From Porticoccaceae bacterium (lineage in GTDB: Bacteria > Pseudomonadota > Gammaproteobacteria > Pseudomonadales > Porticoccaceae), in the NCBI GenBank assembly GCA_023255165.1, contig JALRJD010000363.1:1-11292 (forward strand): DNA of 11,292 bases. The letters are read 5' to 3'. The notes under the pieces are model-generated. The model saw only the letters and a list, made by a program, of their open reading frames with translations. It was not told where the DNA came from and ran no database searches. How positions within the stretch are numbered: position 1 is the first letter of the stretch; every line of letters begins with the position of its first letter. Made by a program: the position numbers and the translations under genes. Positions 1-7,489 of this stretch are shown here, piece after piece.

Positions 1-200
1 TCGCAGAGGCAAGACGCCAGTGATTGACTGGCTCACATGCCTGGGACTTAACAATTTAATGGATTCCTTCGGGTTTCTGCGTTCCCTCGGAATGGCGAAT
101 TAAAGAGACCCTTCGACTGCGCTCAGGGTGACAGGATGGAACTAGCCCAGGATGACAGGATGGAACTAGCCCAGGGTTACAGAATGGGATCATGCTCAAA
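1..200. repeat. Degenerate intergenic repeat cluster
   Basis: This stretch has no convincing gene but is full of repeat-like sequence. At 63-93 an ATTCC/GGAAT inverted pair brackets a C/T-rich core. At 109-128 a motif begins CCCTTCGACTGC and ends AGGG, giving a CCCT/AGGG inverted pair. From 129 a 24-nt unit starting TGACAGGATGG repeats 2.6 times (129-152, 153-176, then a diverged partial to 190). The inverted-pair motifs resemble small dispersed intergenic repeats that I recall from many bacterial genomes; that link is from memory. The function is unknown. They may be mobile-repeat remnants, and the tandem part probably grew by replication slippage from the end of the second motif. Confidence 0.6.
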
Positions 201-211
201 ACACAGACAAT

Positions 212-240
212 AAAAAGCCGCTGATAAAATCAGCGGCTTA
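212..240 (-). terminator. Rho-independent terminator downstream of amtB
   Basis: A perfect 11-bp inverted repeat (arms 215-225 and 229-239, loop 226-228) has the core AGCCGCTGAT/ATCAGCGGCT. Read on the minus strand, the hairpin is followed directly by TTTTTA, the classic terminator layout. It lies about 100 nt past the amtB stop, with no other gene between, so it most likely ends the amtB transcript. The 241-339 stretch between amtB and the hairpin shows no gene I can support. Confidence 0.85.
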
Positions 241-339
241 ACGCCCCTTTGGTTCACCCCAGCAGTTCTTTGATCCGTTGTTTTCGGCTCGGTGGCGGCG
301 TTCGGGCTCTGCTTGTTTGTCCCCTAGACTTTCTAGTTA

Positions 340-1650
340 TTATAGGTCGTACCCCCTCTCATCATGCTCAGCGAGATCCAGACCCCTTGTTTCATTTTCC
401 AAATCGACACGCAATCCTAACATAGCATCCACAAGTTTCAATAGAATCAACGTCACAATTCCGGTGTAGACAAAGGTTGCCGCAACACCCACAACCTGCA
501 CCTGAACCTGAGAAACCATCGTCATACCTTCGTTGTAGCCCTGCCCGCTAAAGGCACCAAGCGCATCCGAAGCGAATACACCGGCGAGCAGCGTTCCCAG
601 AATACCGCCCACCCCGTGCACCGGGAAAACATCCAGAGAGTCATCAATTTTAAAGCGCTGTTTGATCGCCTGAGTGGCGTAGTAGCAGATAATGCCAGCG
701 CTAAAACCAATCACCAGCGCCCCGCCGGGTCCAACAAAACCGGATGCCGGGGTAATAGTGCCGAGACCGGCAACCATACCAGTGACAATGCCCAGAACCG
801 AAGGCTTGCCATGCTTGACCCATTCCATGGTCATCCAGGCCAAAGAACCTGCCGCCGCCGAAATATGGGTTACCAGCATCGCCATACCGGCATCGCCATT
901 GGCCGCCAACGCAGAGCCGGCGTTGAAACCAAACCAGCCAACCCAGAGCATACCGGCGCCAGTCACTGTCATGGTCAGATTGTGTGGCGGCATCGCCTGG
1001 GTTGGAAAACCCTTGCGCGGGCCCAGCACAAGTGCGGCAACCAGAGCCGCAACACCCGCGGTGACGTGAACCACGGTGCCACCGGCAAAGTCGAGCAGAC
1101 CCATTTCGCCAAGCCAGCCGCCGCCCCACACCCAGTGGGTGACTGGCACATAGACCGCAAGCAGCCAGAGCACGCTAAACAGCAGCATGGCGCCGAAGCG
1201 AATACGCTCGGCAAAGGCGCCGACAATCAGCGCCGGAGTAATAATCGCAAAGGTCATCTGGAACATGGCAAATACCGACTCGGGAATATCGCCCGCCATG
1301 GAGCCCTCAAGAACATTTGCCAGCAGAATATTATCCAGGTTGCCGATAAAGGCGTTGGCTGAGCCGCCGTCGCCAAAGGCGAGGCTGTAGCCCGCGACAA
1401 ACCAAACCAGTGATGCGGCACAGGTAATGGCAAAACATTGCATTAATACCGAGAGAACATTTTTTGAGCGCACCAGGCCGCCGTAAAACAGCGACAGGCC
1501 GGGAATGGTCATAAACAGCACCAGTGCTGTTGAGGTTAAAATCCAGGCCGTATTGGCGCCATTGAGTTCATCGGCAAAGACCTGAGTCGAAAACAGAGTG
1601 GCGAGAACAGCGAATGCCATTCCTGTGAGCTGGCGGTATCGAGATAACAT
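340..1650 (-). CDS. amtB: Ammonium transporter AmtB
   Basis: Inner-membrane ammonium/ammonia channel of the Amt/MEP/Rh family, which scavenges ammonium when nitrogen is scarce. The 436-residue product starts with a signal peptide (about residues 1-26, ending TQVFA) followed by about eleven membrane segments. Family landmarks are present: the FYGGLVRSKN motif (55-64), Phe130 in MFQMTFA (periplasmic phenyl gate), Asp187 in LDFAGG, and the pore twin histidines His195 and His345. The C-terminal tail (about 413-436, GLDLAEHDERGY) is the PII-binding region; the usual HGE is HDE here. The start at 1650 was chosen over an ATG at 1677 because GAGGG sits 6 nt upstream and the signal peptide then has normal length. 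No glnK is adjacent, which is unusual since glnK-amtB is a common pair. Upstream sigma-54 and NtrC-like sites suggest nitrogen control. Confidence 0.96.
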   Translation of the reverse strand: MLSRYRQLTGMAFAVLATLFSTQVFADELNGANTAWILTSTALVLFMTIPGLSLFYGGLVRSKNVLSVLMQCFAITCAASLVWFVAGYSLAFGDGGSANAFIGNLDNILLANVLEGSMAGDIPESVFAMFQMTFAIITPALIVGAFAERIRFGAMLLFSVLWLLAVYVPVTHWVWGGGWLGEMGLLDFAGGTVVHVTAGVAALVAALVLGPRKGFPTQAMPPHNLTMTVTGAGMLWVGWFGFNAGSALAANGDAGMAMLVTHISAAAGSLAWMTMEWVKHGKPSVLGIVTGMVAGLGTITPASGFVGPGGALVIGFSAGIICYYATQAIKQRFKIDDSLDVFPVHGVGGILGTLLAGVFASDALGAFSGQGYNEGMTMVSQVQVQVVGVAATFVYTGIVTLILLKLVDAMLGLRVDLENETRGLDLAEHDERGYDL

Positions 1651-1773
1651 GGGTTTCCCTCGTCGGTAAAGCACCAATATAGTGCGTAAAATGGTTAGCT
1701 AATTATTTGTGTGCACTATGTGTGTGCTTTTTTCATCCTGAAGGGCAAAAAAACTGCGTCTTTGCACACTGGT

Positions 1774-1790
1774 AAGCAATTATTATGCCA
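1774..1790 (-). promoter_or_regulatory. Sigma-54 (-24/-12) promoter for amtB
   Basis: On the minus strand the sequence reads TGGCATAATAATTGCTT. Compared with the sigma-54 consensus TGGCAC-N5-TTGCW, only the sixth base differs, and the GG/GC spacing is exact. Transcription would start near 1764, leaving a leader of about 115 nt before the amtB start at 1650. Sigma-54 with NtrC control is established for ammonium transporters in proteobacteria, so motif and gene support each other. The promoter call is an inference from the motif. Confidence 0.7.
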
Positions 1791-1804
1791 CTGGTTTTAA
1801 CTAG

Positions 1805-1821
1805 CGCACTAAGCTGATGCA
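1805..1821. promoter_or_regulatory. Possible NtrC-like site upstream of the amtB promoter
   Basis: CGCACT-N5-GATGCA resembles the NtrC dyad TGCACY-N5-RGTGCA imperfectly (mismatches in both halves). It is centred roughly 50 nt upstream of the predicted sigma-54 start site. A better-matching dyad, TGCACT-N5-TGTGCT, lies at 1712-1728 inside the predicted leader. Both are weak calls, supported mainly by the nearby sigma-54 promoter. Confidence 0.3.
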
Positions 1822-1931
1822 TTGTAAAAGGAGCGCGCTGCAAAAAGTGGCGCGCACCAAAAAGCAATCGTCCGCCCGTCTATACTCAAGGAGTTAGTTA
1901 AAACCGGTACTCAACGCACAAGGAGACAAGC

Positions 1932-2228
1932 ATGGACGACCATATCGAAAGCAACGATCACAATGAATTGAAAATACGACTCCAGGCATTGCACGACTAT
2001 CTGGTTAATGCATCGCATATCAGCGCGGCGGATCGGGAACTGTTGAGCACCATGGTGGTGGGTATATTGCGTCTGGCGGATGATCAAAAACTGACCCCCG
2101 CGACCGCTGACGATCACAACCTGCGTGAACTGCTCGAACAGAAAAGTCTGGTCTACGAGGCAGAGCACCCTCAGCTGGCATTTGCCCTGCATCAGGTTCT
2201 GGACATCCTCTCCCGAATGGGGATTTAA
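1932..2228 (+). CDS. DUF4404 family protein
   Basis: Small soluble protein of 98 residues matching the DUF4404 family as I recognise it: an N-terminal helix with an L-x-A-L-H core (about residues 13-22), an acidic ADRELL segment (about 38-43), and the family-typical C-terminus HPQLAFALHQVLDILSRMGI, which ends the protein. The composition is charged and helical, with no signal peptide or membrane segment. The function of the family is unknown to me. AGGAG lies 7 nt before the ATG, so the start is well supported. The gene diverges from amtB with 281 nt between the two starts. A TATACT hexamer at 1881-1886 could be a -10 box, but I see no good -35. The next gene starts 63 nt downstream. Confidence 0.85.
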   Translation: MDDHIESNDHNELKIRLQALHDYLVNASHISAADRELLSTMVVGILRLADDQKLTPATADDHNLRELLEQKSLVYEAEHPQLAFALHQVLDILSRMGI

Positions 2229-2291
2229 TCACGCTGTAAAGCACCAGTGTTGTATGCTGGGCCCCGCGAAAAATAACTGATCAGAAATCCT

Positions 2292-2969
2292 ATGCTGAAT
2301 ACTAACTCTTATAAAAAGCCTGATTCAGGGCCTCACTCAAAGTCTCTTATTCAAAGACTCTGCAATCACAAATTCTCTGTACTGTTGGCTTTAATCTCGC
2401 TGACTATTTCCGGCTGCTCGTCGCTCGGTTCCGAGTCGGCTGCAGACACTGATAAAGTGTATACGGGGTGGTATTGCGAAGGTCAGATTAACTCCGATGA
2501 TAATTGGCATTGCAGCCAGGGTCCTCTTAAAGCGGGTGTTCCAATCTCGATACCCGAGAGGCAAGCCGAGCTCGAAAATATGGGTGCTGTTGTTGATACC
2601 AATATGGTCCCGGAAGAGGGCGCTTCAGAGCCGATTGCAGAGCCAAGTGAAGAGCTCAGTGAGGAGCCCAGTGAAGAGCCGATTACAGAGCCCGCCATTT
2701 TTGATATCAGTGGCAGCGGGTATACGGTTCAACTCGGCGCTTACTTGAGCCAGGCCATGGCCGAGCAGGCGGCGGATAAAATTATCCTCAACCAGGGTGA
2801 GTTGCGGGTTCGGGATATTGTGGTCGATGATCGCTATATGTTTGTGGTGGTCTTTGGTCAGTACGCAACCCGCCAACAGGCAACGGCCGCCGCGGAGCAA
2901 CTCAACGAATTAAATCCGGGCCTGGGCTACTGGGTGCGCACAATAGCATCCATGCGAGCCAGAAACTGA
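2292..2969 (+). CDS. SPOR-domain lipoprotein
   Basis: Predicted lipoprotein of 225 residues. A hydrophobic stretch (about 28-40) leads to a lipobox, ISGC, with the lipidated cysteine at 42. The region before it is unusually long for a type II signal peptide; no internal ATG offers a shorter start, and the Shine-Dalgarno sequence at 2292 is weak. The mature protein has a short segment with two cysteines (62 and 74) in W-Y-C and W-H-C contexts, a low-complexity acidic linker (about 107-135) rich in EPSEE repeats, and a C-terminal SPOR domain (about 143-219; YTVQLGAY start). SPOR domains bind denuded septal peptidoglycan, so a cell-envelope role, possibly in division, is likely but inferred. In the linker DNA, a 17-nt direct repeat (2628-2644 and 2676-2692) differs by one base. 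The stop overlaps the next candidate ORF by one base (TGATG). Confidence 0.85.
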   Translation: MLNTNSYKKPDSGPHSKSLIQRLCNHKFSVLLALISLTISGCSSLGSESAADTDKVYTGWYCEGQINSDDNWHCSQGPLKAGVPISIPERQAELENMGAVVDTNMVPEEGASEPIAEPSEELSEEPSEEPITEPAIFDISGSGYTVQLGAYLSQAMAEQAADKIILNQGELRVRDIVVDDRYMFVVVFGQYATRQQATAAAEQLNELNPGLGYWVRTIASMRARN

Positions 2970-3091
2970 TGGACAGCCTTGAGCGGACAATAAACAGCCC
3001 TGAGCGGGTAATAAACAGCCTTGAGCCCATAAACAGCCCTGAGCGGACAATAAGCAGCCCTGAGCGGTTTATAAACAACCCTGAGCGGATA
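2969..3091 (+). repeat. Tandem repeat, about 21-nt units, six copies
   Basis: Six head-to-tail units lie at 2969-2989, 2990-3010, 3011-3028, 3029-3049, 3050-3070 and 3071-3091. The consensus is ATAAACAGCCCTGAGCGG plus three variable bases. Five units are 21 nt and one is 18 nt, so every length is a multiple of three. The array fills the whole space between the SPOR lipoprotein and the methionine sulfoxide reductase gene. Each unit carries GAGCGG; the last copy, about 8 nt before the ATG at 3097, may serve as a weak ribosome binding site. Confidence 0.9.
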
Positions 3092-3100
3092 CAGCCATGA
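2969..3100 (+). CDS. Candidate 43-codon heptapeptide-repeat micro-ORF
   Basis: An ATG at 2969 overlaps the stop of the SPOR lipoprotein gene (TGATG), and the frame stays open to a TGA at 3098-3100 that overlaps the ATG of the next gene (ATGA). The predicted 43-residue peptide is almost wholly tandem heptads of the form INSPERT: MDSLERT, INSPERV, INSLEP (one codon short), INSPERT, ISSPERF, INNPERI, then QP. Double overlap with both neighbours is what a translationally coupled operon gene would show. Against it, the repeat lacks stops in some minus-strand frames too, differences between units are nearly all amino-acid changing, and no Shine-Dalgarno is evident. It may be a non-coding tandem repeat that is open by chance. 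Confidence 0.35.
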   Translation: MDSLERTINSPERVINSLEPINSPERTISSPERFINNPERIQP

Positions 3101-3540
3101 ATTACGCGCTGTTGGCAGAACAACTGCAGGGTTTAATCGCGAGCGAAAATGACCGCATTGCCAATATGGCAAACTGTTCCGCGCTGCTGTGGATGGAAAT
3201 GCAAAACATCAACTGGGTCGGCTTTTACCTGCTCAAACGTAACAGACTGGTGCTCGGTCCATTCCAGGGTAAACCCGCCTGCACCCGCATTGCCATGGGC
3301 AGCGGAGTCTGTGGCACCGCGGCTTCCACAAAGAAAACTATGGTCGTCGCCGATGTGCATCAGTTCCCAGGCCATATCGCTTGCGACGCAGCCTCCAACT
3401 CCGAGATTGTGGTGCCGATTTTTGTGGCTGGAAAATTGATTGGTGTGCTGGATATCGACAGTCCAATCACCGACCGTTTTGATTATCGCGACCAGCAGGG
3501 TTTGGAGTCGCTGATGCAGCAGTTGGCTGCAAGGCTGTAA
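3097..3540 (+). CDS. msrC: Free methionine-(R)-sulfoxide reductase (GAF fold)
   Basis: Cytoplasmic enzyme of the fRMsr (MsrC/YebR) family, which reduces free L-methionine-(R)-sulfoxide using thiols and helps repair oxidative damage to the methionine pool. The 147-residue product is a single GAF domain of usual family length, with the NINWVGFYLL motif near 37-46 and the GPFQGKPACTRI segment at 54-65. Cysteines 62, 72 and 96 have the same spacing (10 and 24) as the three functional cysteines 84, 94 and 118 of E. coli YebR, so the enzyme should be active. The start at 3097 overlaps the stop of the preceding micro-ORF. It is the last gene before a 112-nt gap, and I see no strong terminator after it. 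Confidence 0.93.
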   Translation: MNYALLAEQLQGLIASENDRIANMANCSALLWMEMQNINWVGFYLLKRNRLVLGPFQGKPACTRIAMGSGVCGTAASTKKTMVVADVHQFPGHIACDAASNSEIVVPIFVAGKLIGVLDIDSPITDRFDYRDQQGLESLMQQLAARL

Positions 3541-3652
3541 ATAGCGTATAAAATACGATCGCTTGTAAAATAATAATTATTGCCTGACGCGGGATTCATT
3601 TTTAACAGTATCTTTTTAAGGCTATCGTTCAGGTTTTCCGAGACCACCTTTT

Positions 3653-4486
3653 ATGCACAGTGATCTTCCCTCTTCCACCCCGCTGATTTTTCGGCTGTTT
3701 AAATACACTGTCTACGCCGTTCTGATATTTAACGTCTATCTGTTTTTTCAGGAAGAGTGGCTGGCCACAGAACACACCTTTAAGCAGGGTATTACCCTCG
3801 GCGATCTGATTTCCGGGTTTGCCGCCACCATCGATACCGCTGCCTGGGTGCTGTTGCTGCTGTTGTTTGAACTGGAAACCTCGGTGCTGGCGGACTCGGT
3901 GTTGCGACAGCCAAAAGTGAAGTACAGCTTTATTGGCATCCGCACATTGTCTTACGGGTTTATTCTTTACGCCTTTTACGGCTACTTCGACAAAATGCTG
4001 CTGACCTACAATATCAGTCTCTTTGCTGTCGACGATCTCTGTGCGCTTGTCGGGCAGGGTTATGCCACCATTGTCACTATCGATGAATATACGCTGTTGG
4101 ATGCTCAGAGTTGCTCTGCGTTACTGGGTCAGGATCTCTTTCGGCTCAACGGCCAGCAGGTGATAGGCACTCTGTCAGAGTGGCAGGCGGTGCAGTGGTT
4201 GGCCTGGGTGGATGTGGTTAATTCAGTTACCTGGATTGCGGTGGTGGTGATTTTGGAAGTGGATGTGTGGCTGCAGTTGCAGGGCCGTTTCCATGGTTCG
4301 GTGGTAACAGTCAGCACGGCGATCAAAGCGCTGCTCTACAGCATTCTGTTTGCCGCGGCAGCTTATTGGGGTGTGCTTGGTGACTTCCTCGATTTCTGGG
4401 ATGCGTTTATGTGGCTGGTGGCGTTTGTCTTTATCGAGATGAATCTGTTTCGCTGGCAGGCGGAGTCTGATCGGGTTTTTGATTGA
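3653..4486 (+). CDS. Six-helix membrane protein of unknown function
   Basis: I do not recognise this family. The 277-residue protein has six likely membrane segments at about 12-32, 54-74, 93-113, 181-205, 222-244 and 250-267. Positive charges in the 75-92 and 206-221 loops place both termini in the cytoplasm. The long 114-180 loop is then periplasmic and has two cysteines (130 and 154) that could form a disulfide. Segments 2-3 and 4-5 look alike: each starts AW/TW-hydrophobic, has an acidic pair at the cytoplasmic edge (FELE at 72-75, LEVD at 201-204), then a basic loop and another helix, which suggests an internal duplication. The acidic pairs near the membrane could bind ions. No good Shine-Dalgarno is visible, but no other start exists nearby. 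It converges with the thioesterase gene, 34 nt apart. Confidence 0.75.
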   Translation: MHSDLPSSTPLIFRLFKYTVYAVLIFNVYLFFQEEWLATEHTFKQGITLGDLISGFAATIDTAAWVLLLLLFELETSVLADSVLRQPKVKYSFIGIRTLSYGFILYAFYGYFDKMLLTYNISLFAVDDLCALVGQGYATIVTIDEYTLLDAQSCSALLGQDLFRLNGQQVIGTLSEWQAVQWLAWVDVVNSVTWIAVVVILEVDVWLQLQGRFHGSVVTVSTAIKALLYSILFAAAAYWGVLGDFLDFWDAFMWLVAFVFIEMNLFRWQAESDRVFD

Positions 4487-4520
4487 TAGACTGTCCGCCA
4501 GGTTCCATTTTGCCCATTTA

Positions 4521-4949
4521 TCACATTGGCATAATGGCCAGAATCAGCTTGGAGATACAGGTTAGTTTGCCGCGATCATCCTCGAGGCGGATCTCCCAGA
4601 CATGGGAGCGGCGGCCGAGATGGATCGGCCGTGCGGTTCCGGTAACCAGCCCGCTGGAAACCGGTCGAAGATGAGTGGCGCTGACTTCCTGACCGAGACA
4701 TTTGGTGGTTGAGAAATCCACCACATGGGCGCCGGCAATGCTGCCGAGGGTTTCTGCCAGCACTACATTGGCGCCGCCGTGGACAACGCCGTAGGGCTGA
4801 AAGGTTCGCGCATCCGCGGGCATGGTGCCAACCAGATAATCATCGCCCACTTCGGTTATTTCAATACCAAGATGTTCAACAATGGTGCCTTTATTCATCT
4901 TGCCGTTCATTTGCTCAAGATTAGGCCGATTGTGCCAAATGCTGCTCAT
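4521..4949 (-). CDS. Hotdog-fold acyl-CoA thioesterase (YdiI/MenI/PaaI-like)
   Basis: Predicted cytoplasmic thioesterase of 142 residues, the usual length for the family, which hydrolyses acyl-CoA thioesters. The core motif VVHGGANVVLAETLGS (about 55-70) matches the YdiI/MenI/EntH type. Gln51, His57 and Glu66 sit three residues along from the catalytic Gln48, His54 and Glu63 of E. coli YdiI (MenI), so the active site appears complete. The substrate cannot be read from sequence; DHNA-CoA would need menaquinone genes, none of which are in view. The gene starts 9 nt after the ettA stop and is probably cotranscribed with it. The relation between the two is unclear and may be only positional. Confidence 0.9.
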   Translation of the reverse strand: MSSIWHNRPNLEQMNGKMNKGTIVEHLGIEITEVGDDYLVGTMPADARTFQPYGVVHGGANVVLAETLGSIAGAHVVDFSTTKCLGQEVSATHLRPVSSGLVTGTARPIHLGRRSHVWEIRLEDDRGKLTCISKLILAIMPM

Positions 4950-4958
4950 GGGAATTCC

Positions 4959-6623
<1,665 letters not shown>

Positions 6624-6670
6624 GGGTAAAAAGATCGACCGTGTGCAATTGAAAGAACGCGCAGTGTAGC

Positions 6671-6707
6671 GGAATAGCTGTCGCGAGAGAATTGCCAATC
6701 GGCAATT
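6671..6707 (-). promoter_or_regulatory. Candidate ettA promoter with overlapping palindrome
   Basis: A perfect inverted repeat, AATTGCC-AATC-GGCAATT, spans 6690-6707. On the minus strand TTGGCA (6693-6698) inside it is one base off the -35 consensus, and TATTCC (6671-6676) follows after 16 nt as a poor -10. A regulator bound to the palindrome would block the promoter. A second small hairpin, GCTCT-GATT-AGAGC, lies just upstream at 6716-6729. This is inferred from motifs only. Confidence 0.35.
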
Positions 6708-6745
6708 AGAACGCTGCTCTGATTAGAGCATTTTAAAATGGCCCC

Positions 6746-6799
6746 GGTCTCTGTTTGACACCACTTCCTCAGGGGAAGAGGAGGGGTCAAGCAGAGGCC
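6746..6799 (-). terminator. Long hairpin after chrR, probable terminator
   Basis: The outer arms 6746-6762 and 6783-6799 pair over 17 positions with one mismatch and two G-U pairs in plus-strand RNA; the same positions become A-C mismatches in minus-strand RNA. An inner hairpin (CTTCC 6764-6768, GGAAG 6774-6778) sits in the loop. The element begins 15 nt after the chrR stop. On the minus strand it is followed by GGGGCC and then TTTTAAAA (part of the 12-nt palindrome 6729-6740). Position favours a terminator of the sigma-chrR transcript, but the better plus-strand pairing is odd and it could be a palindromic repeat element. Confidence 0.5.
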
Positions 6800-6814
6800 G
6801 ATGCGCTGGGGATT

Positions 6815-7489
6815 TTACATTGGGTTAATGCGTAACCAGGGCTTCATCAAAAACCCGAGCGGGTTGGTCAGCTTGATCGGTGCCGACAGCGCGGAGAGGC
6901 AAATGCACTCACCATTTTGCGCGCCCATTGGCTGGTGCACATCACCGGGCTTGCGCACCAGGAAGTCGCCTTCACGATACACGGCGTTCTCATCTGAGAA
7001 GCTGCCTTTTAACACCACGGTGTACTCAAGACCCTGGTGATCGTGTTTTGGTGTTTTGCCGCCGGCACAGATTTTGTGCAGCGCCACTTCAAATTCCTGT
7101 TGCCCGGTTTTAAAGCGTGCGATGTCCACAGAGCCGGACAGTCTCTTCCAGGTCTGTGATACCAGGCTGTTTTTGACCAGCTTGCTGACCGGGTAGGGGA
7201 AGCCGAGCGAATTGTTCGCGCTTTCCGTGCGGGCATTGCTCACCGCGGGTAGGTCGCCGCTGTCGATTTTTTCCATCACCGCATCAAAGGTACTGTCATC
7301 TATCGCCATCGGTTGCGCTTCGCTCAAAAGCTGTGAGCCGATCTGATTAAGTCGCAGCAACTGATTCTTGCACTGACTGCAAAAGTGCAGATGTGCCGAG
7401 ACACAGATGGAGGGTGCCGTTGCCAGCGTTCCCGCGGAAAACTCCATCAGCATGGTTTCGTCGGGGTGAAAGTGGGTTGTTGTGTTCAT
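6815..7489 (-). CDS. chrR: ChrR-like zinc anti-sigma factor with cupin domain
   Basis: Cytoplasmic anti-sigma factor of 224 residues that holds its cognate ECF sigma inactive until singlet oxygen or related oxidants appear. The N-terminal zinc anti-sigma domain has His6, His33, Cys37 and Cys40 in an HxxxCxxC layout (Rhodobacter sphaeroides ChrR: His6, His31, Cys35, Cys38). The C-terminal cupin-like domain (about 125-205) has His149, His151, Glu155 and His185, each exactly eight residues along from the His141, His143, Glu147 and His177 zinc ligands of R. sphaeroides ChrR. Both metal sites therefore look intact. The start overlaps the sigma stop (ATGA), so the pair is translationally coupled. 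Singlet oxygen as the signal is inferred from the family; other ChrR homologues may sense other oxidants. Confidence 0.92.
   Translation of the reverse strand: MNTTTHFHPDETMLMEFSAGTLATAPSICVSAHLHFCSQCKNQLLRLNQIGSQLLSEAQPMAIDDSTFDAVMEKIDSGDLPAVSNARTESANNSLGFPYPVSKLVKNSLVSQTWKRLSGSVDIARFKTGQQEFEVALHKICAGGKTPKHDHQGLEYTVVLKGSFSDENAVYREGDFLVRKPGDVHQPMGAQNGECICLSALSAPIKLTNPLGFLMKPWLRINPM

Noticed and set aside
2..102. Open frame entering from the left edge on the plus strand, ending at a TAA at 100-102
   Set aside because: Only 33 codons are visible and its second half overlaps the repeat motif at 63-93. I cannot tell the end of a real gene from chance.
257..339. Minus-strand frame after the amtB stop ending in a basic peptide (about RKQRIKELLG)
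   Set aside because: It has no start codon of its own after amtB and no recognisable family. The residues look gene-like but are too few to call a gene remnant.
616..1362. Plus-strand 248-codon open frame over amtB
   Set aside because: It is antisense to a clearly conserved transporter, and its low-complexity His/Arg/Gln-rich product is typical of a shadow frame.
2249..2278. Possible promoter (TTGTAT and ATAACT-like boxes) before the SPOR lipoprotein
   Set aside because: The hexamers match the consensus poorly and the spacing is ambiguous.
2902..3172. Two minus-strand frames through the 21-nt repeat array giving RSGLFIV-like repeats
   Set aside because: They arise because the repeat lacks stops on that strand. 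They overlap two real genes antisense and have no start signals.
3541..3652. Possible terminator CGTAT-AAA-ATACG after msrC
   Set aside because: The stem is only 5 bp and AT-rich, with no following T-run, so it is too weak to call.
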